Positions 49,124 through 57,724 of a stretch of DNA of 64,000 nucleotides are shown here, piece after piece; position 1 is the first letter of the stretch; every line of letters begins with the position of its first letter. The notes under the pieces were generated by a model. It saw only the letters and a program-made list of their open reading frames with translations, did no database searches and was not told the DNA's origin. Origin of the DNA: Psychrobacter glaciei (lineage in GTDB: Bacteria > Pseudomonadota > Gammaproteobacteria > Pseudomonadales > Moraxellaceae); NCBI RefSeq assembly GCF_014652895.1, contig NZ_BMZR01000003.1, forward strand, positions 1 through 64,000, in the 5' to 3' direction. Made by a program: the position numbers and the translations under genes.

Positions 49124-49762
49124 ATGGCACATTTACGTTTAGGTGATAGCGCACCGAATTTTGACGCCACTACGACAGACGGCGACATCAATTTTTATGA
49201 TTGGGCAGGAGATAGCTGGGTGGTTTTCTTTTCACATCCTGCAGACTACACGCCAGTATGTACGACTGAGCTTGGTCGTACCGCGGCATTAGGTGGCGAG
49301 TTTCAAAAGCGCAATGTGAAGCCAATCGCTTTATCAGTTGATGGCTTAGAAGATCACAAAGGCTGGGTTGGCGATATTGAAGAGACTCAAGGAACTGCTG
49401 TCAACTTTCCAATCATTGCTGACTCTGAGCGCACCGTGGCCAATCTTTATGACATGATTCATCCCAATGCGGATAATACAGCGACGGTTAGAAGTGTCTT
49501 TATTATTGATCCTAACAAAAAAGTACGTTTGACCTTAACGTATCCAGCCAGCTGTGGTCGCAATTTCGACGAGATTATTCGCGTTATTGACGCTATGCAA
49601 TTGTCGGACAAATATAACGTCGCCACTCCCGTCGACTGGAAAGACGGCGATGATGTCATCATTCCACCAAGCGTAAAAAATGAAGATATTGCAGCCAATT
49701 ATCCTAAAGGTCATACAGAAATTAAGCCTTATTTGCGCACCACGCCAGCGCCTAACAAATAA
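49124..49762 (+). CDS. 1-Cys peroxiredoxin (Prx6 family)
   Basis: About 212 residues from the ATG at 49124 with AAGGAA upstream; an earlier in-frame start is not supported. Peroxidatic Cys46 lies in HPADYTPVCTTELGR. The long C-terminal domain (PVDWKDGDDVIIPPSVKNED) is typical of the Prx6 class, which lacks a defined resolving Cys in this position. It reduces peroxides in the cytoplasm. Single gene with its own terminator. Confidence 0.94.
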   Translation: MAHLRLGDSAPNFDATTTDGDINFYDWAGDSWVVFFSHPADYTPVCTTELGRTAALGGEFQKRNVKPIALSVDGLEDHKGWVGDIEETQGTAVNFPIIADSERTVANLYDMIHPNADNTATVRSVFIIDPNKKVRLTLTYPASCGRNFDEIIRVIDAMQLSDKYNVATPVDWKDGDDVIIPPSVKNEDIAANYPKGHTEIKPYLRTTPAPNK

Positions 49763-49793
49763 AGTGCGCGTTTTTATAATTGCTTAAAAAATA

Positions 49794-49826
49794 AAAACCC
49801 TATAACTTACTGTTATGGGGTTTTTT
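49794..49826 (+). terminator. Peroxiredoxin gene terminator
   Basis: AAAAACCCTATAAC, TTACT loop, GTTATGGGGTTTTTT. Confidence 0.87.
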
Positions 49827-49992
49827 ACTATTCATATCACAAGCAGCGACAAGGTTTTGCTATGATAAAAAAACCAATAGTCACTGCGCTAAGCGAGCAA
49901 TAATAAACTTCTGTGCTTTGATAATACAACGGAAATCATAAAAATTTACCGTTATCGTTCTTTTCGGAAATAATACTTAAAAGGAATTTGCC

Positions 49993-50655
49993 ATGAAAAA
50001 ACTATATATAACCCGTACTGCACCCAACCCTCGTAAAGCCCTTATTTTGCTTGCATCAAAAGGCATTGATGTCGATGATATGGATGACATCGACGTGATA
50101 GACATTGATTTTGCTGCTAACGAGCAGATGTCAGAGGCTTTCACTCAAATGAATCCGATGCAGACTGTACCTGTTTTAACGTTAGATGATGGTACGATGC
50201 TCAATGATTCGCAGGCGGTTTGTGAGTATCTTGATCGCGTTTATGGTGAGCGCTCAGTGATGGGTAACGATGTGGTACAACGTGCCCAAGTTTGTTCTAT
50301 GCGCCGCATCGCGGAGTTTGAAATACTGTACAATTTGATGCTGGCATTTCAGCACAGTCATCCGTTAAAGGCACAACGTGTTGACCAAGTACCAGAATTT
50401 GTAGCACCGTCCATTGCGCGTGCTGTCAAAGCCTTGGCATATTTCGAAGCAAGCTTAGAAGGTCATGAGTATCTAGTCGGGGATCAACTGAGCTTTGCAG
50501 ATATCGTACTATATCTTGGTTTGGACTTTGGCAAAGCATTAAAAGTAGACCCCAAGGCTCATGGCGCGAATCTTGCGCGGTTTTATGAAAAAATGCATGA
50601 GCGTTTCAGTATTAAAAAACTGGCAAAAGCAGAGCCTAAAGCGACCAATGAATAG
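49993..50655 (+). CDS. Glutathione S-transferase family protein
   Basis: 220 residues. The N-terminal thioredoxin-like domain has NPMQTVPVLTLDDGTMLNDS, with the cis-Pro and the Glu/Asp-Ser glutathione motif. The C-terminal helical domain contains LVGDQLSFADIVLYLGLDFG, the family N-capping box. The substrate is unknown. AAAGGAAT precedes the ATG. Unlike the Xi-class enzyme at 11467, this is a canonical short GST. Confidence 0.88.
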   Translation: MKKLYITRTAPNPRKALILLASKGIDVDDMDDIDVIDIDFAANEQMSEAFTQMNPMQTVPVLTLDDGTMLNDSQAVCEYLDRVYGERSVMGNDVVQRAQVCSMRRIAEFEILYNLMLAFQHSHPLKAQRVDQVPEFVAPSIARAVKALAYFEASLEGHEYLVGDQLSFADIVLYLGLDFGKALKVDPKAHGANLARFYEKMHERFSIKKLAKAEPKATNE

Positions 50656-50780
50656 TAGACAGTAATTAAATCTGACTTTTTCCGTGCAATTAGAACAGGT
50701 TACATTGTCAATTGTGCTTTAGGTTTTAGTGATTTGAAGTGTTAACTATCAACTGTGTAAATAGCTGTATTGAACACCCA

Positions 50781-50823
50781 AATAGGGATGGTTAACTAGA
50801 ACTGTTAGCCATCCCTATTTTTT
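50781..50823 (+). terminator. GST gene terminator
   Basis: AATAGGGATGGTTAAC / GTTAGCCATCCCTATT with a 7-base loop and following T run. Confidence 0.92.
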
Positions 50824-50863
50824 GGAAACTCACTATGTTTATTTATTAAAATATCATTAATAA

Positions 50864-50879
50864 AATGAAACGTTTCATT
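50864..50879. promoter_or_regulatory. Perfect 16-bp palindrome, LacI-family-like operator
   Basis: AATGAAACGTTTCATT is a perfect palindrome with the central CG of LacI/GalR-family operators. It lies about 145 bases before the META/DUF4377 lipoprotein gene. No LacI-type gene is in the window. Confidence 0.4.
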
Positions 50880-51024
50880 ACATACGATAATAGGATCGAG
50901 GTTATAGTGGTTAAATTGTATCGGATTGCTGCTATTGGTTTTGTTTTATGAATAGCTATAAGAATCCTTATAAGTTAATACAGTCGTAGCAGGCATCAGA
51001 TAAGCTTAGTAAGAGAGGCGTAGT

Positions 51025-51939
51025 ATGGTAGACATAAAAAGGCAACCAATCACAAAACTACTGTTATTACCCAGCGTATTGGCAGTCAGTCTGACACTAG
51101 GTGCTTGTCAAAAAAACGCCCCATCTACGGAGAGCGAAGGGACAGATGCTACGGCAAGTGCAGAGATGAGGGCTACTCTAGCAAACACAGAAGCTGAGCC
51201 TGATGCTAATGAGGCAGTGGCGGCATCTGAAGTAACTGAGCTCAGCGTTGAACAACAGATGATTGGCAATCTTGCGCGCCATCGTTGGACACTGATGACT
51301 GCCAAAGGTGCGAGCGATCAACCATTAGCGCCCCTGATAAATATTAAGGATCAGGTGACGCTGTTATTTAATCAAGGTCAAGATACCTTAAGTTATAGCG
51401 TTGGCTGCAATACGATGAGCGCTGCCTATGAATTACAAGCTCAAAGGTTAACGATAGAAGATAGTATGAGCACTAAGATGTCGTGTGGCAATCTTGATAG
51501 CGCAGAGAGTCTTTTAAATACGCTCATGCAAGGTAGTAGCGAGTTAACTGTCACTGAAGGTGAGACGCCACTATTGACGCAAGTGACTAATGATTCGATG
51601 ACCTTGATTTGGACAGGTAGGCTCACTTCACAAGCCAAATATAATAGCAAAGGCGAGACCGTCTTTTGGGCAGTGAGTAGCGAAAAAATCGCTTGTGGTG
51701 ATGCTGACTCTAGGATGTGTCTGCAAGTCAAGCCTGTTACTTATGATGATCAGGGCCTGAAAACCAGCGAAGGCAAGTGGACAGCATTCAAGGGTGACAT
51801 TGATGGCTATCAACACGACGGCATGCATGAGGAAGTACTACGCCTACAGCGCTACCATATCGACAATAACGAGAATGCAGAAGGCGAAGAATATGCTTAT
51901 GTGTTAGATGCTGTGATTGAGAGTGCCGTCGCAGAGTAG
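51025..51939 (+). CDS. META-domain lipoprotein with C-terminal DUF4377
   Basis: 304 residues. A lipoprotein signal ends in LAVSLTLGAC. A Glu/Ala-rich linker leads to a META domain (residues ~80-180: NLARHRWTLMTAKGASDQPL, SVGCNTMSAAYELQ, MSTKMSCG). After it comes a DUF4377 region (VFWAVSSEKIACGDADSRMC, LQVKPVTY and GKWTAFKGDIDGY). Both are small domains of cell-envelope lipoproteins; META proteins include HslJ-type stress proteins. The function is not known. GAGAGG precedes the ATG; a terminator follows. Confidence 0.85.
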   Translation: MVDIKRQPITKLLLLPSVLAVSLTLGACQKNAPSTESEGTDATASAEMRATLANTEAEPDANEAVAASEVTELSVEQQMIGNLARHRWTLMTAKGASDQPLAPLINIKDQVTLLFNQGQDTLSYSVGCNTMSAAYELQAQRLTIEDSMSTKMSCGNLDSAESLLNTLMQGSSELTVTEGETPLLTQVTNDSMTLIWTGRLTSQAKYNSKGETVFWAVSSEKIACGDADSRMCLQVKPVTYDDQGLKTSEGKWTAFKGDIDGYQHDGMHEEVLRLQRYHIDNNENAEGEEYAYVLDAVIESAVAE

Positions 51940-51990
51940 ACGACGGGTGAAGCGATTTTATTATTATAGTTAAATGATTGAGATGATTGA

Positions 51991-52026
51991 AAAAAAACAC
52001 GCGCCATTTGATCGCGTGTTTTTTTT
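51991..52026. terminator. Terminator between the META lipoprotein gene and ruvC
   Basis: AAAACACGCG / CGCGTGTTTT stem with A and T runs on both sides between converging genes. Confidence 0.9.
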
Positions 52027-52057
52027 ATGGTTGTTTGCTGTATTTTGGCTTCTTATC

Positions 52058-52642
52058 TTATCGTAAATTACCTAAATCTTCTTCCGTCAAACGCCAGCGA
52101 CCTTTTTTCTTAGACGCACCGCGTCCACGCATGGCGCTATTTAGGAGCAACTTGTTCATTGAATGGCTTGAATGCGCATGACAAATAGCGCAGGCAAGAC
52201 CATCAGCGGCATCTTGTTGTGGTACGACATCTAAAGACAGTATCCGGCAGACCATCTCTTGTACTTGCTCTTTGGCTGCGGCACCATAACCGCACACAGC
52301 TTGCTTGATCTGGCGTGCGGTATATTCTGATACTTCCAAATCCAGTGCCACCATCGCTGCAATGGCTGCGCCTCGTGCTTGTCCAAGTTTAAGCGCAGAA
52401 TCTGGGTTTTCTGCCATAAATACTTGCTCAATTGCGGTATAGATAGGCTCTTCTGCATATTTTAGATGATGCTGGGTGATACGCGTCAAGCCATTAAAGA
52501 TGCGCTTTAGGCGCTCAGGCATCTCTTTAGTATCCGTACGAATGGTACCCGCGTCAATATAGGTCAGCTTATCGCCCGTTTGTTGCACGATACCATAACC
52601 CGTCATACGTGAGCCTGGGTCAATCCCGATAATAATTGCCAT
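52058..52642 (-). CDS. ruvC: Crossover junction endodeoxyribonuclease RuvC
   Basis: 194 residues. Catalytic acidic residues appear in [14 protein letters not shown] (Asp), [20 protein letters not shown] (Glu) and [16 protein letters not shown] (two Asp). It cuts Holliday junctions with RuvAB. The C-terminal ~25 residues are a basic tail beyond the core. ruvAB do not adjoin it here. Confidence 0.97.
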   Translation of the reverse strand: MAIIIGIDPGSRMTGYGIVQQTGDKLTYIDAGTIRTDTKEMPERLKRIFNGLTRITQHHLKYAEEPIYTAIEQVFMAENPDSALKLGQARGAAIAAMVALDLEVSEYTARQIKQAVCGYGAAAKEQVQEMVCRILSLDVVPQQDAADGLACAICHAHSSHSMNKLLLNSAMRGRGASKKKGRWRLTEEDLGNLR

Positions 52643-52673
52643 AGTATTCCGTCTTACTTACATTTTGTTTTAT

Positions 52674-52706
52674 ATTCAATCCTATATAAATCGGATACGG
52701 TGTCAG
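52674..52706 (+). repeat. Dispersed ~35-bp intergenic repeat, copy 4
   Basis: ATTCAATCCTATATAAATCG followed by GATACGGTGTCAG; very close to copy 2. The similarity to copy 3 continues to about 52770. Confidence 0.8.
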
Positions 52707-52901
52707 ACTCGCTTAGCCTACTACTCGTAGTACTTTCACTCATCTTCCTTGTATCCAAATTATATTGCCCCGACTATATGGCTTAAAAATACGCCTTAAG
52801 TTTGATAGTATAGCAATCAATCCCCATATACATCATATGTTAGCCATCTTAATTTGTATGGCGCTCAATTTATTGGTTTTTATTTTATAGGACGACACTT
52901 T

Positions 52902-53522
52902 ATGGGTCAGATAGTTGGTATTGCCATCGTTTGGTTTATTATCGAGATGCTACTGTGGTATTTAATTGCCCAGTTTATGAGCGGTTGGTGGGTATTCATG
53001 TGGTTTATTATCGCCGCAGTTATCGGTATCACCCTTATTCGTAAGGGTATGGCAGCGCTCAATCCGATGGCTCAGCAAATGAAAGCGGGCGGCATGATGA
53101 ACCCAGCGATGCGTCCACAAGAATCAACCATGCTTAAAAGTGTGGCCATGGCAGCGGCTGGTATTTTGCTACTTATTCCAGGTGTGCTTAGCGATTTGCT
53201 TGCACTGCTTGTGGTGTTACCGCCTGTGCAAAAGAAGCTTAAAGACTTTGCTAATAATTACGTCATGAACAACCAGCAAAAAATGATGGAGATGATGGCC
53301 AAACAGATGGGCGGCGGTCAAAACCCATTCGGCGGCGCAGGCGGTATGGGTGGACAAAATCCATTCGGCGGAGCAGGCGGCACGAATGGCCAAAATCCAT
53401 TTGGTCAGCAACAACAAAACCCATTTGGGGATGTGTTCAAGCAGCATACAACCGTTGACGGGACTGCCAAAAACATTCCTAAAGATGTCAAAAAGATTAC
53501 CAAATCTGCTAATGATGAATAA
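52902..53522 (+). CDS. fxsA: FxsA-family membrane protein
   Basis: About 206 residues from the ATG at 52902, which has AGGACG upstream; a TTG farther upstream is less likely. Four hydrophobic helices in FxsA arrangement (WFIIEMLLWYLIAQFMSGWW, WFIIAAVIGITLIRKG and GILLLIPGVLSDLLALLVVL). The cytoplasmic C-terminal tail has three or four QNPFGGAGG-like repeats followed by a polar end. In E. coli, FxsA (YjeG) relieves F-plasmid exclusion of phage T7. Its cellular role is unknown. Confidence 0.88.
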   Translation: MGQIVGIAIVWFIIEMLLWYLIAQFMSGWWVFMWFIIAAVIGITLIRKGMAALNPMAQQMKAGGMMNPAMRPQESTMLKSVAMAAAGILLLIPGVLSDLLALLVVLPPVQKKLKDFANNYVMNNQQKMMEMMAKQMGGGQNPFGGAGGMGGQNPFGGAGGTNGQNPFGQQQQNPFGDVFKQHTTVDGTAKNIPKDVKKITKSANDE

Positions 53523-53542
53523 AAATAGCGAAAAATTGACAT

Positions 53543-53581
53543 AAAAAAAGCCCCTTACGTCATTGACGAGAGGGGCTTTTT
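53543..53581 (+). terminator. fxsA terminator
   Basis: AAAAGCCCCT and AGGGGCTTTTT enclose an inner GTC/GAC pair; followed by T. Confidence 0.87.
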
Positions 53582-53664
53582 GTTGGTTATTATGAACCTC
53601 TTATAAACTTATAGGTTATTAATAAACCTAGTGAATATAAATAGAGACATGACTAACCGAATAT

Positions 53665-53854
53665 AACAACCGAAATGCCGCCGTAAGATGGTGACCCATG
53701 AACCGTGAAGTTCAGGGCGGATGCGTCACTGCCTCTGCAGGTTTCCTGATACACCGCAAGCGGTGCAGGCATACACAATGAAGCAATAGGTACCACATCC
53801 TGGTAAAGCATTATCGGCTCAGGGAATAAACATCTACTAGCCAACACTTCAGAA
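53665..53854 (-). ncRNA. ssrS: 6S RNA
   Basis: About 190 nt on the minus strand. The 5' part contains TTCCCTGAGCCGATAATG, the conserved 6S start block, and the 3' part contains CTTACGGCGGCATTTCGG, the conserved end block. The terminal stem forms between CTGAAGTGTTG and CGGCATTTCGG over 11 pairs (with G-U pairs). CCTGAACTTCACGGTTCATGG resembles the usual downstream hairpin region. The RNA mimics an open promoter and binds sigma-70 RNA polymerase in stationary phase. A 64-residue frame across it is a shadow. Exact ends are estimated. Confidence 0.9.
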
Positions 53855-53861
53855 TAGATTT

Positions 53862-53890
53862 ATCTTAACTAATGGCATAGCTGATTGCAA
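53862..53890 (-). promoter_or_regulatory. Sigma-70 promoter of 6S RNA
   Basis: TTGCAA (53885-53890) and TAAGAT (53862-53867) are separated by exactly 17 bases, placing the start at about 53854, just before the terminal stem. Confidence 0.8.
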
Positions 53891-54106
53891 GCTCGGTTTA
53901 CAGATTAATACGTCTTTTTAGAAAAGAACAGCAATAATAGCAACCATTTCCATAAAATAAATAACAGAAAAAAAGGGTCGAAAGCATTGAAATAGCAGGA
54001 TAAACGCGCAGTTTTTCAGCAATTTCAAGATGTATGCTAATATAGACAACTTTCGACATCCTAATATAGCAGTATAGGCGTTCATTCACTTGAGGAGCGG
54101 TAATCT

Positions 54107-55762
54107 ATGACCAGTACCCAGCAACAATCTGAATCTATTGACGACAATCAGGCGCAGCTTGATAGCAAGCAAGATAGCGCACAGCATAAAAAAACACCGC
54201 ATGTCTTAATGATATTGGACGGCTTTGGTCATCGTGAAGAAGACAAGGATAACGCCATTGCTGCGGCTAATATGCCGAATCTAGATAAGATCTATCAGAA
54301 ATATCCGCATGGATTGATTTCTGCGTCGGGTGAAGATGTTGGTTTGCCAGATGGTCAGTTTGGTAATTCTGAAGTGGGACATATGAACCTAGGTGCTGGT
54401 CGTGTGCTATATCAAGACTCAACCCGTATCTCAAGTGAGCTTGCCAATCGCGAGTTCTATAAAAACGAAGCCTTGGTCGATGCTGTCAAAGCGGCTAACG
54501 AAAAAGGGGGTAATGTTCATATTATGGGCTTGCTCTCTGATGGTGGCGTGCATTCGCATCAAGACCATATCGAAGGAATGTGTCATTCGGCATTGGTTCA
54601 CGGTGCCAAAAACGTCTTTGTTCATTGTTTTTTAGATGGTCGTGATACGCCGCCCAAATCTGCTGATAAATACATCAATCGTTTGCGTGAGTATCTTAAT
54701 AAACTTAACGCCCATTATGAAGGTCGCGTACAGATTGCCAGTATCATCGGTCGCTATTATGCGATGGATCGTGACAATCGCTGGGATCGAGTACAGAAGG
54801 CTTATGAGCTTATTACGGAAGGTAAAGCCGATCGTCTATCTACCCGTGCTGATGGTGCTGTTCAAGCCGCCTACAAAGCCCGTGAAACTGATGAGTTTAT
54901 CAATCCGACTACCGTGATTGAGAGCGGCGACACGCCCTATACCGTCGACGATAATGATGCACTTATCTTTATGAATTTCCGTGCTGACCGTGCTCGTGAG
55001 CTAGCGCAAGCGTTTGTGCTGCCAGATCATGAGTTTTCAGGTTTTGCCCGTCATAAACAGCCAAAACTGGCCGCGTTTGTCATGTTGACCAAGTACTCAG
55101 ATATTTTAGCGGATAGCCCGAAGACCAGTATCGCTTATTATCCGACGTCTTTGACCAATACGCTGGGTGAGTATTTGCAAGAACAAGGTAAAACGCAACT
55201 GCGTATTGCCGAAACTGAAAAATACGCGCACGTGACGTTTTTCTTTAGTGGTGGCCGCGAAGCAGAGTATAAAGGTGAGACACGTATTCTTGTGCCATCG
55301 CCAGATGTCGCCACTTATGACTTGCAGCCAGAAATGAGTGCTCCTGAAGTGACCGATAAGTTGGTGGCTGCTATTGAGTCGGGCAAATATGATGTGCTAA
55401 TCGTCAATTATGCCAACGGTGATATGGTAGGCCATACTGGTATCTTTGAAGCAGCCGTGCAAGCGGTAGAGGCGTTAGATGTCTGTGTTGGCCGTATTGA
55501 ATCGGCAGTACGAGCAGCTGGCGGCGATATGCTCATTACCGCTGATCATGGCAATGTTGAGCAAATGCAAGACTACGAAAGCGGACAGGTACATACCCAA
55601 CATACCACCGAACATGTGCCTCTGATTTATATTGGTGAGCAAAAAGTACAAGTGCGTAGTGGCGGTAAGCTTAGCGATATCGCACCGACCATCTTGTCAT
55701 TGATGAATATCGATGCGCCAGAAGAAATGACGGGTGAAAACCTATTGATTCCAGTATCGTGA
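54107..55762 (+). CDS. gpmI: 2,3-bisphosphoglycerate-independent phosphoglycerate mutase
   Basis: 551 residues, with a ~28-residue polar extension before [20 protein letters not shown]. Metal and catalytic residues appear in [14 protein letters not shown] (nucleophile Ser), [22 protein letters not shown] and [11 protein letters not shown]. It interconverts 3- and 2-phosphoglycerate in the cytoplasm using manganese. GAGGAG precedes the ATG. Single gene. Confidence 0.97.
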   Translation: MTSTQQQSESIDDNQAQLDSKQDSAQHKKTPHVLMILDGFGHREEDKDNAIAAANMPNLDKIYQKYPHGLISASGEDVGLPDGQFGNSEVGHMNLGAGRVLYQDSTRISSELANREFYKNEALVDAVKAANEKGGNVHIMGLLSDGGVHSHQDHIEGMCHSALVHGAKNVFVHCFLDGRDTPPKSADKYINRLREYLNKLNAHYEGRVQIASIIGRYYAMDRDNRWDRVQKAYELITEGKADRLSTRADGAVQAAYKARETDEFINPTTVIESGDTPYTVDDNDALIFMNFRADRARELAQAFVLPDHEFSGFARHKQPKLAAFVMLTKYSDILADSPKTSIAYYPTSLTNTLGEYLQEQGKTQLRIAETEKYAHVTFFFSGGREAEYKGETRILVPSPDVATYDLQPEMSAPEVTDKLVAAIESGKYDVLIVNYANGDMVGHTGIFEAAVQAVEALDVCVGRIESAVRAAGGDMLITADHGNVEQMQDYESGQVHTQHTTEHVPLIYIGEQKVQVRSGGKLSDIAPTILSLMNIDAPEEMTGENLLIPVS

Positions 55763-55840
55763 TTTAGTCATTCTGACACTTTCGCATGCTGGCTATTATA
55801 ATGCCATAAGCACAGCTGAAGCAGTCAGCGAATGAAAGAT

Positions 55841-55875
55841 AAAGGGAAGAGTATCTATGCTCCTTCCTTTTTTTA
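55841..55875 (+). terminator. gpmI terminator (imperfect)
   Basis: AAAGGGAAGAG and CTCCTTCCTTT form an interrupted stem followed by TTTT. Confidence 0.6.
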
Positions 55876-56115
55876 GGATAGGTTTTTAACTTATACCATT
55901 CACAAAAATTAGAGCAGCAAGGAAAACGAGTATAAGTGCTACGCATTGTAGACTAAACGAGTTTGACACAGCTAATCGTACTTTTTGGGTTTGGTATTAC
56001 TTGCAATACTACCCTAGTCTTGGCTGTGATCTTGATGCTACCTTACACGATATCATTCACTAATTACCCGATAACAATAACTTTGCATGTTTTCTTTTTA
56101 TCTAGGTGAGTTTTT

Positions 56116-57627
56116 ATGCATCCCATCTGTCTTATACGTTCGTCGGCGTCTAAACGACCAGAAAAGCCATCAATGATGACCGCATTGATAACGTCGACCG
56201 TCTTTAAACCCGTACTCATGGCCAGTTTCATAGGGTTGAATGTCGTTGGTATGCAAGCACAGGCTGCGACGAACAATGAAAGCAGCCCGACGGCCAGCCT
56301 ACAGCTTATCAGTCTCGATGCTGATGAGATATCGGCAGAAAACGGTGCAGATAATTTGTCTGATATTGCCGATATGTTGGATGCTGCTGACGCGTCTGAT
56401 GATGCGATAGACAGTGTTGCAGATGAAAGTGCTTTGACTGATGAGGCAGATGATATCAATACGGATATCCCCGCTGAAGTAGGCCAAGTGTCATTGAATG
56501 CTATTTCCCCTGAAACTCTAAAAACGTTTGTTGCGGTCGTGGATCTAGTACGCCGTGAATATGTAGACACGGTCAATGACGAAGAGTTATTTAATAATGC
56601 GATGAGTGGCATGTTGACCAAGCTCGATAGCCACGCTGAATTTTTGGATGCTGAGGCCTACGAAAATCTGCGGGCTTTTACCGAAGGGGATGTCGGCGAT
56701 ATTGGTATCAAGGTGGTCTATCGACCAAAGGCTGGCTATTGGGTCGTCACAGAAGTTCTTAATGACTCACCTGCGGATAAAAAAGGCATCGCAGTCGGTG
56801 ACTATCTGCATCAAGTTGATGAATTCAAATTAGATGACGACAAACAAACTAATGATGTTGAACAGCTTTTAACCGGTATTGCGGGTACACAAGTGGATAT
56901 TGTGACTTCTAAAGCGGGTCGCCGCAAACATACCACGACTTTACAGCGTAACAATAACCACCCGCAAGTCATTGAGACACGGCTTGTTGATGGTATGGCG
57001 GTGATGAAACTGCCCGCTTTTCAAAACAACAGTCGTGAAAAGCTGCTGCAAGGTCTTATTAGCTTAGAAGCACCGATATCCGGTATTTTGTTAGACATGC
57101 GTGATAATCCAGGTGGTGTTTTAACCTCAGCGGTGAGTGTGGCTAGTTTGTTTATGGCGGACACTGATGTGGTACAAGTGAAAGGTCGGAAAGATGACTC
57201 TCGTGTTTTATCGACCCAAGGTGCTTCAATACTCAAGCCATTGCCCGTAGTGGTATTGCAAAACCGTTATTCTGCCTCCGCTGCCGAAGTATTAGCAAGC
57301 AGCTTGCAAGCGCAAAAACGCGCCACTATCGTCGGTGAGGTGAGCTATGGCAAAGGCTCGGTACAGTCGGTGATACCTGTGAATGACGAGCAGGCCGTTA
57401 AGCTAACCGTTGCTAATTATGTGACGGCGGCTGGCAATAAGATAGATGGTATCGGGGTCGAGCCTGATGTGGCTCTACTGGGTAATGAGAATACATGGGA
57501 GCAGCAGGCACTTGATTTACTCAGGGCAAAAGCGCTCGCTTCGGGTATTCGCTTTGTGAGAAATTCAGCTGTAGAGGATAATATTCTCGAAGATCAGACA
57601 GACGAAAAGCAGATAGACGAAAAGTAA
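56116..57627 (+). CDS. C-terminal processing peptidase (S41, CtpA type)
   Basis: 503 residues. A signal peptide ends near VVGMQAQAA. An acidic Asp/Ala-rich stretch (residues ~55-110) precedes the conserved region starting FVAVVDLVRREYVDTVNDEE. A PDZ domain (VVTEVLNDSPADKKGIAVGD) is followed by the Ser-Lys catalytic region with NRYSASAAEVLA (Ser) and GEVSYGKGSVQS (Lys). It trims or degrades periplasmic proteins after the C-terminus. The long acidic insert and the short charged tail are atypical. Single gene. Confidence 0.93.
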   Translation: MHPICLIRSSASKRPEKPSMMTALITSTVFKPVLMASFIGLNVVGMQAQAATNNESSPTASLQLISLDADEISAENGADNLSDIADMLDAADASDDAIDSVADESALTDEADDINTDIPAEVGQVSLNAISPETLKTFVAVVDLVRREYVDTVNDEELFNNAMSGMLTKLDSHAEFLDAEAYENLRAFTEGDVGDIGIKVVYRPKAGYWVVTEVLNDSPADKKGIAVGDYLHQVDEFKLDDDKQTNDVEQLLTGIAGTQVDIVTSKAGRRKHTTTLQRNNNHPQVIETRLVDGMAVMKLPAFQNNSREKLLQGLISLEAPISGILLDMRDNPGGVLTSAVSVASLFMADTDVVQVKGRKDDSRVLSTQGASILKPLPVVVLQNRYSASAAEVLASSLQAQKRATIVGEVSYGKGSVQSVIPVNDEQAVKLTVANYVTAAGNKIDGIGVEPDVALLGNENTWEQQALDLLRAKALASGIRFVRNSAVEDNILEDQTDEKQIDEK

Positions 57628-57724
57628 ATAGGTATCGATAGCCCTAAGCGTACTTTACTTGCCCAGCACCATTATTATGCTCAAAATTGATGATGTATTA
57701 TGTTTAAATCTACAGACCTTAAAA

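Noticed and set aside
53653-53847. 64-codon minus-strand frame
   Set aside because: It coincides with the 6S RNA, whose conserved blocks explain the sequence.
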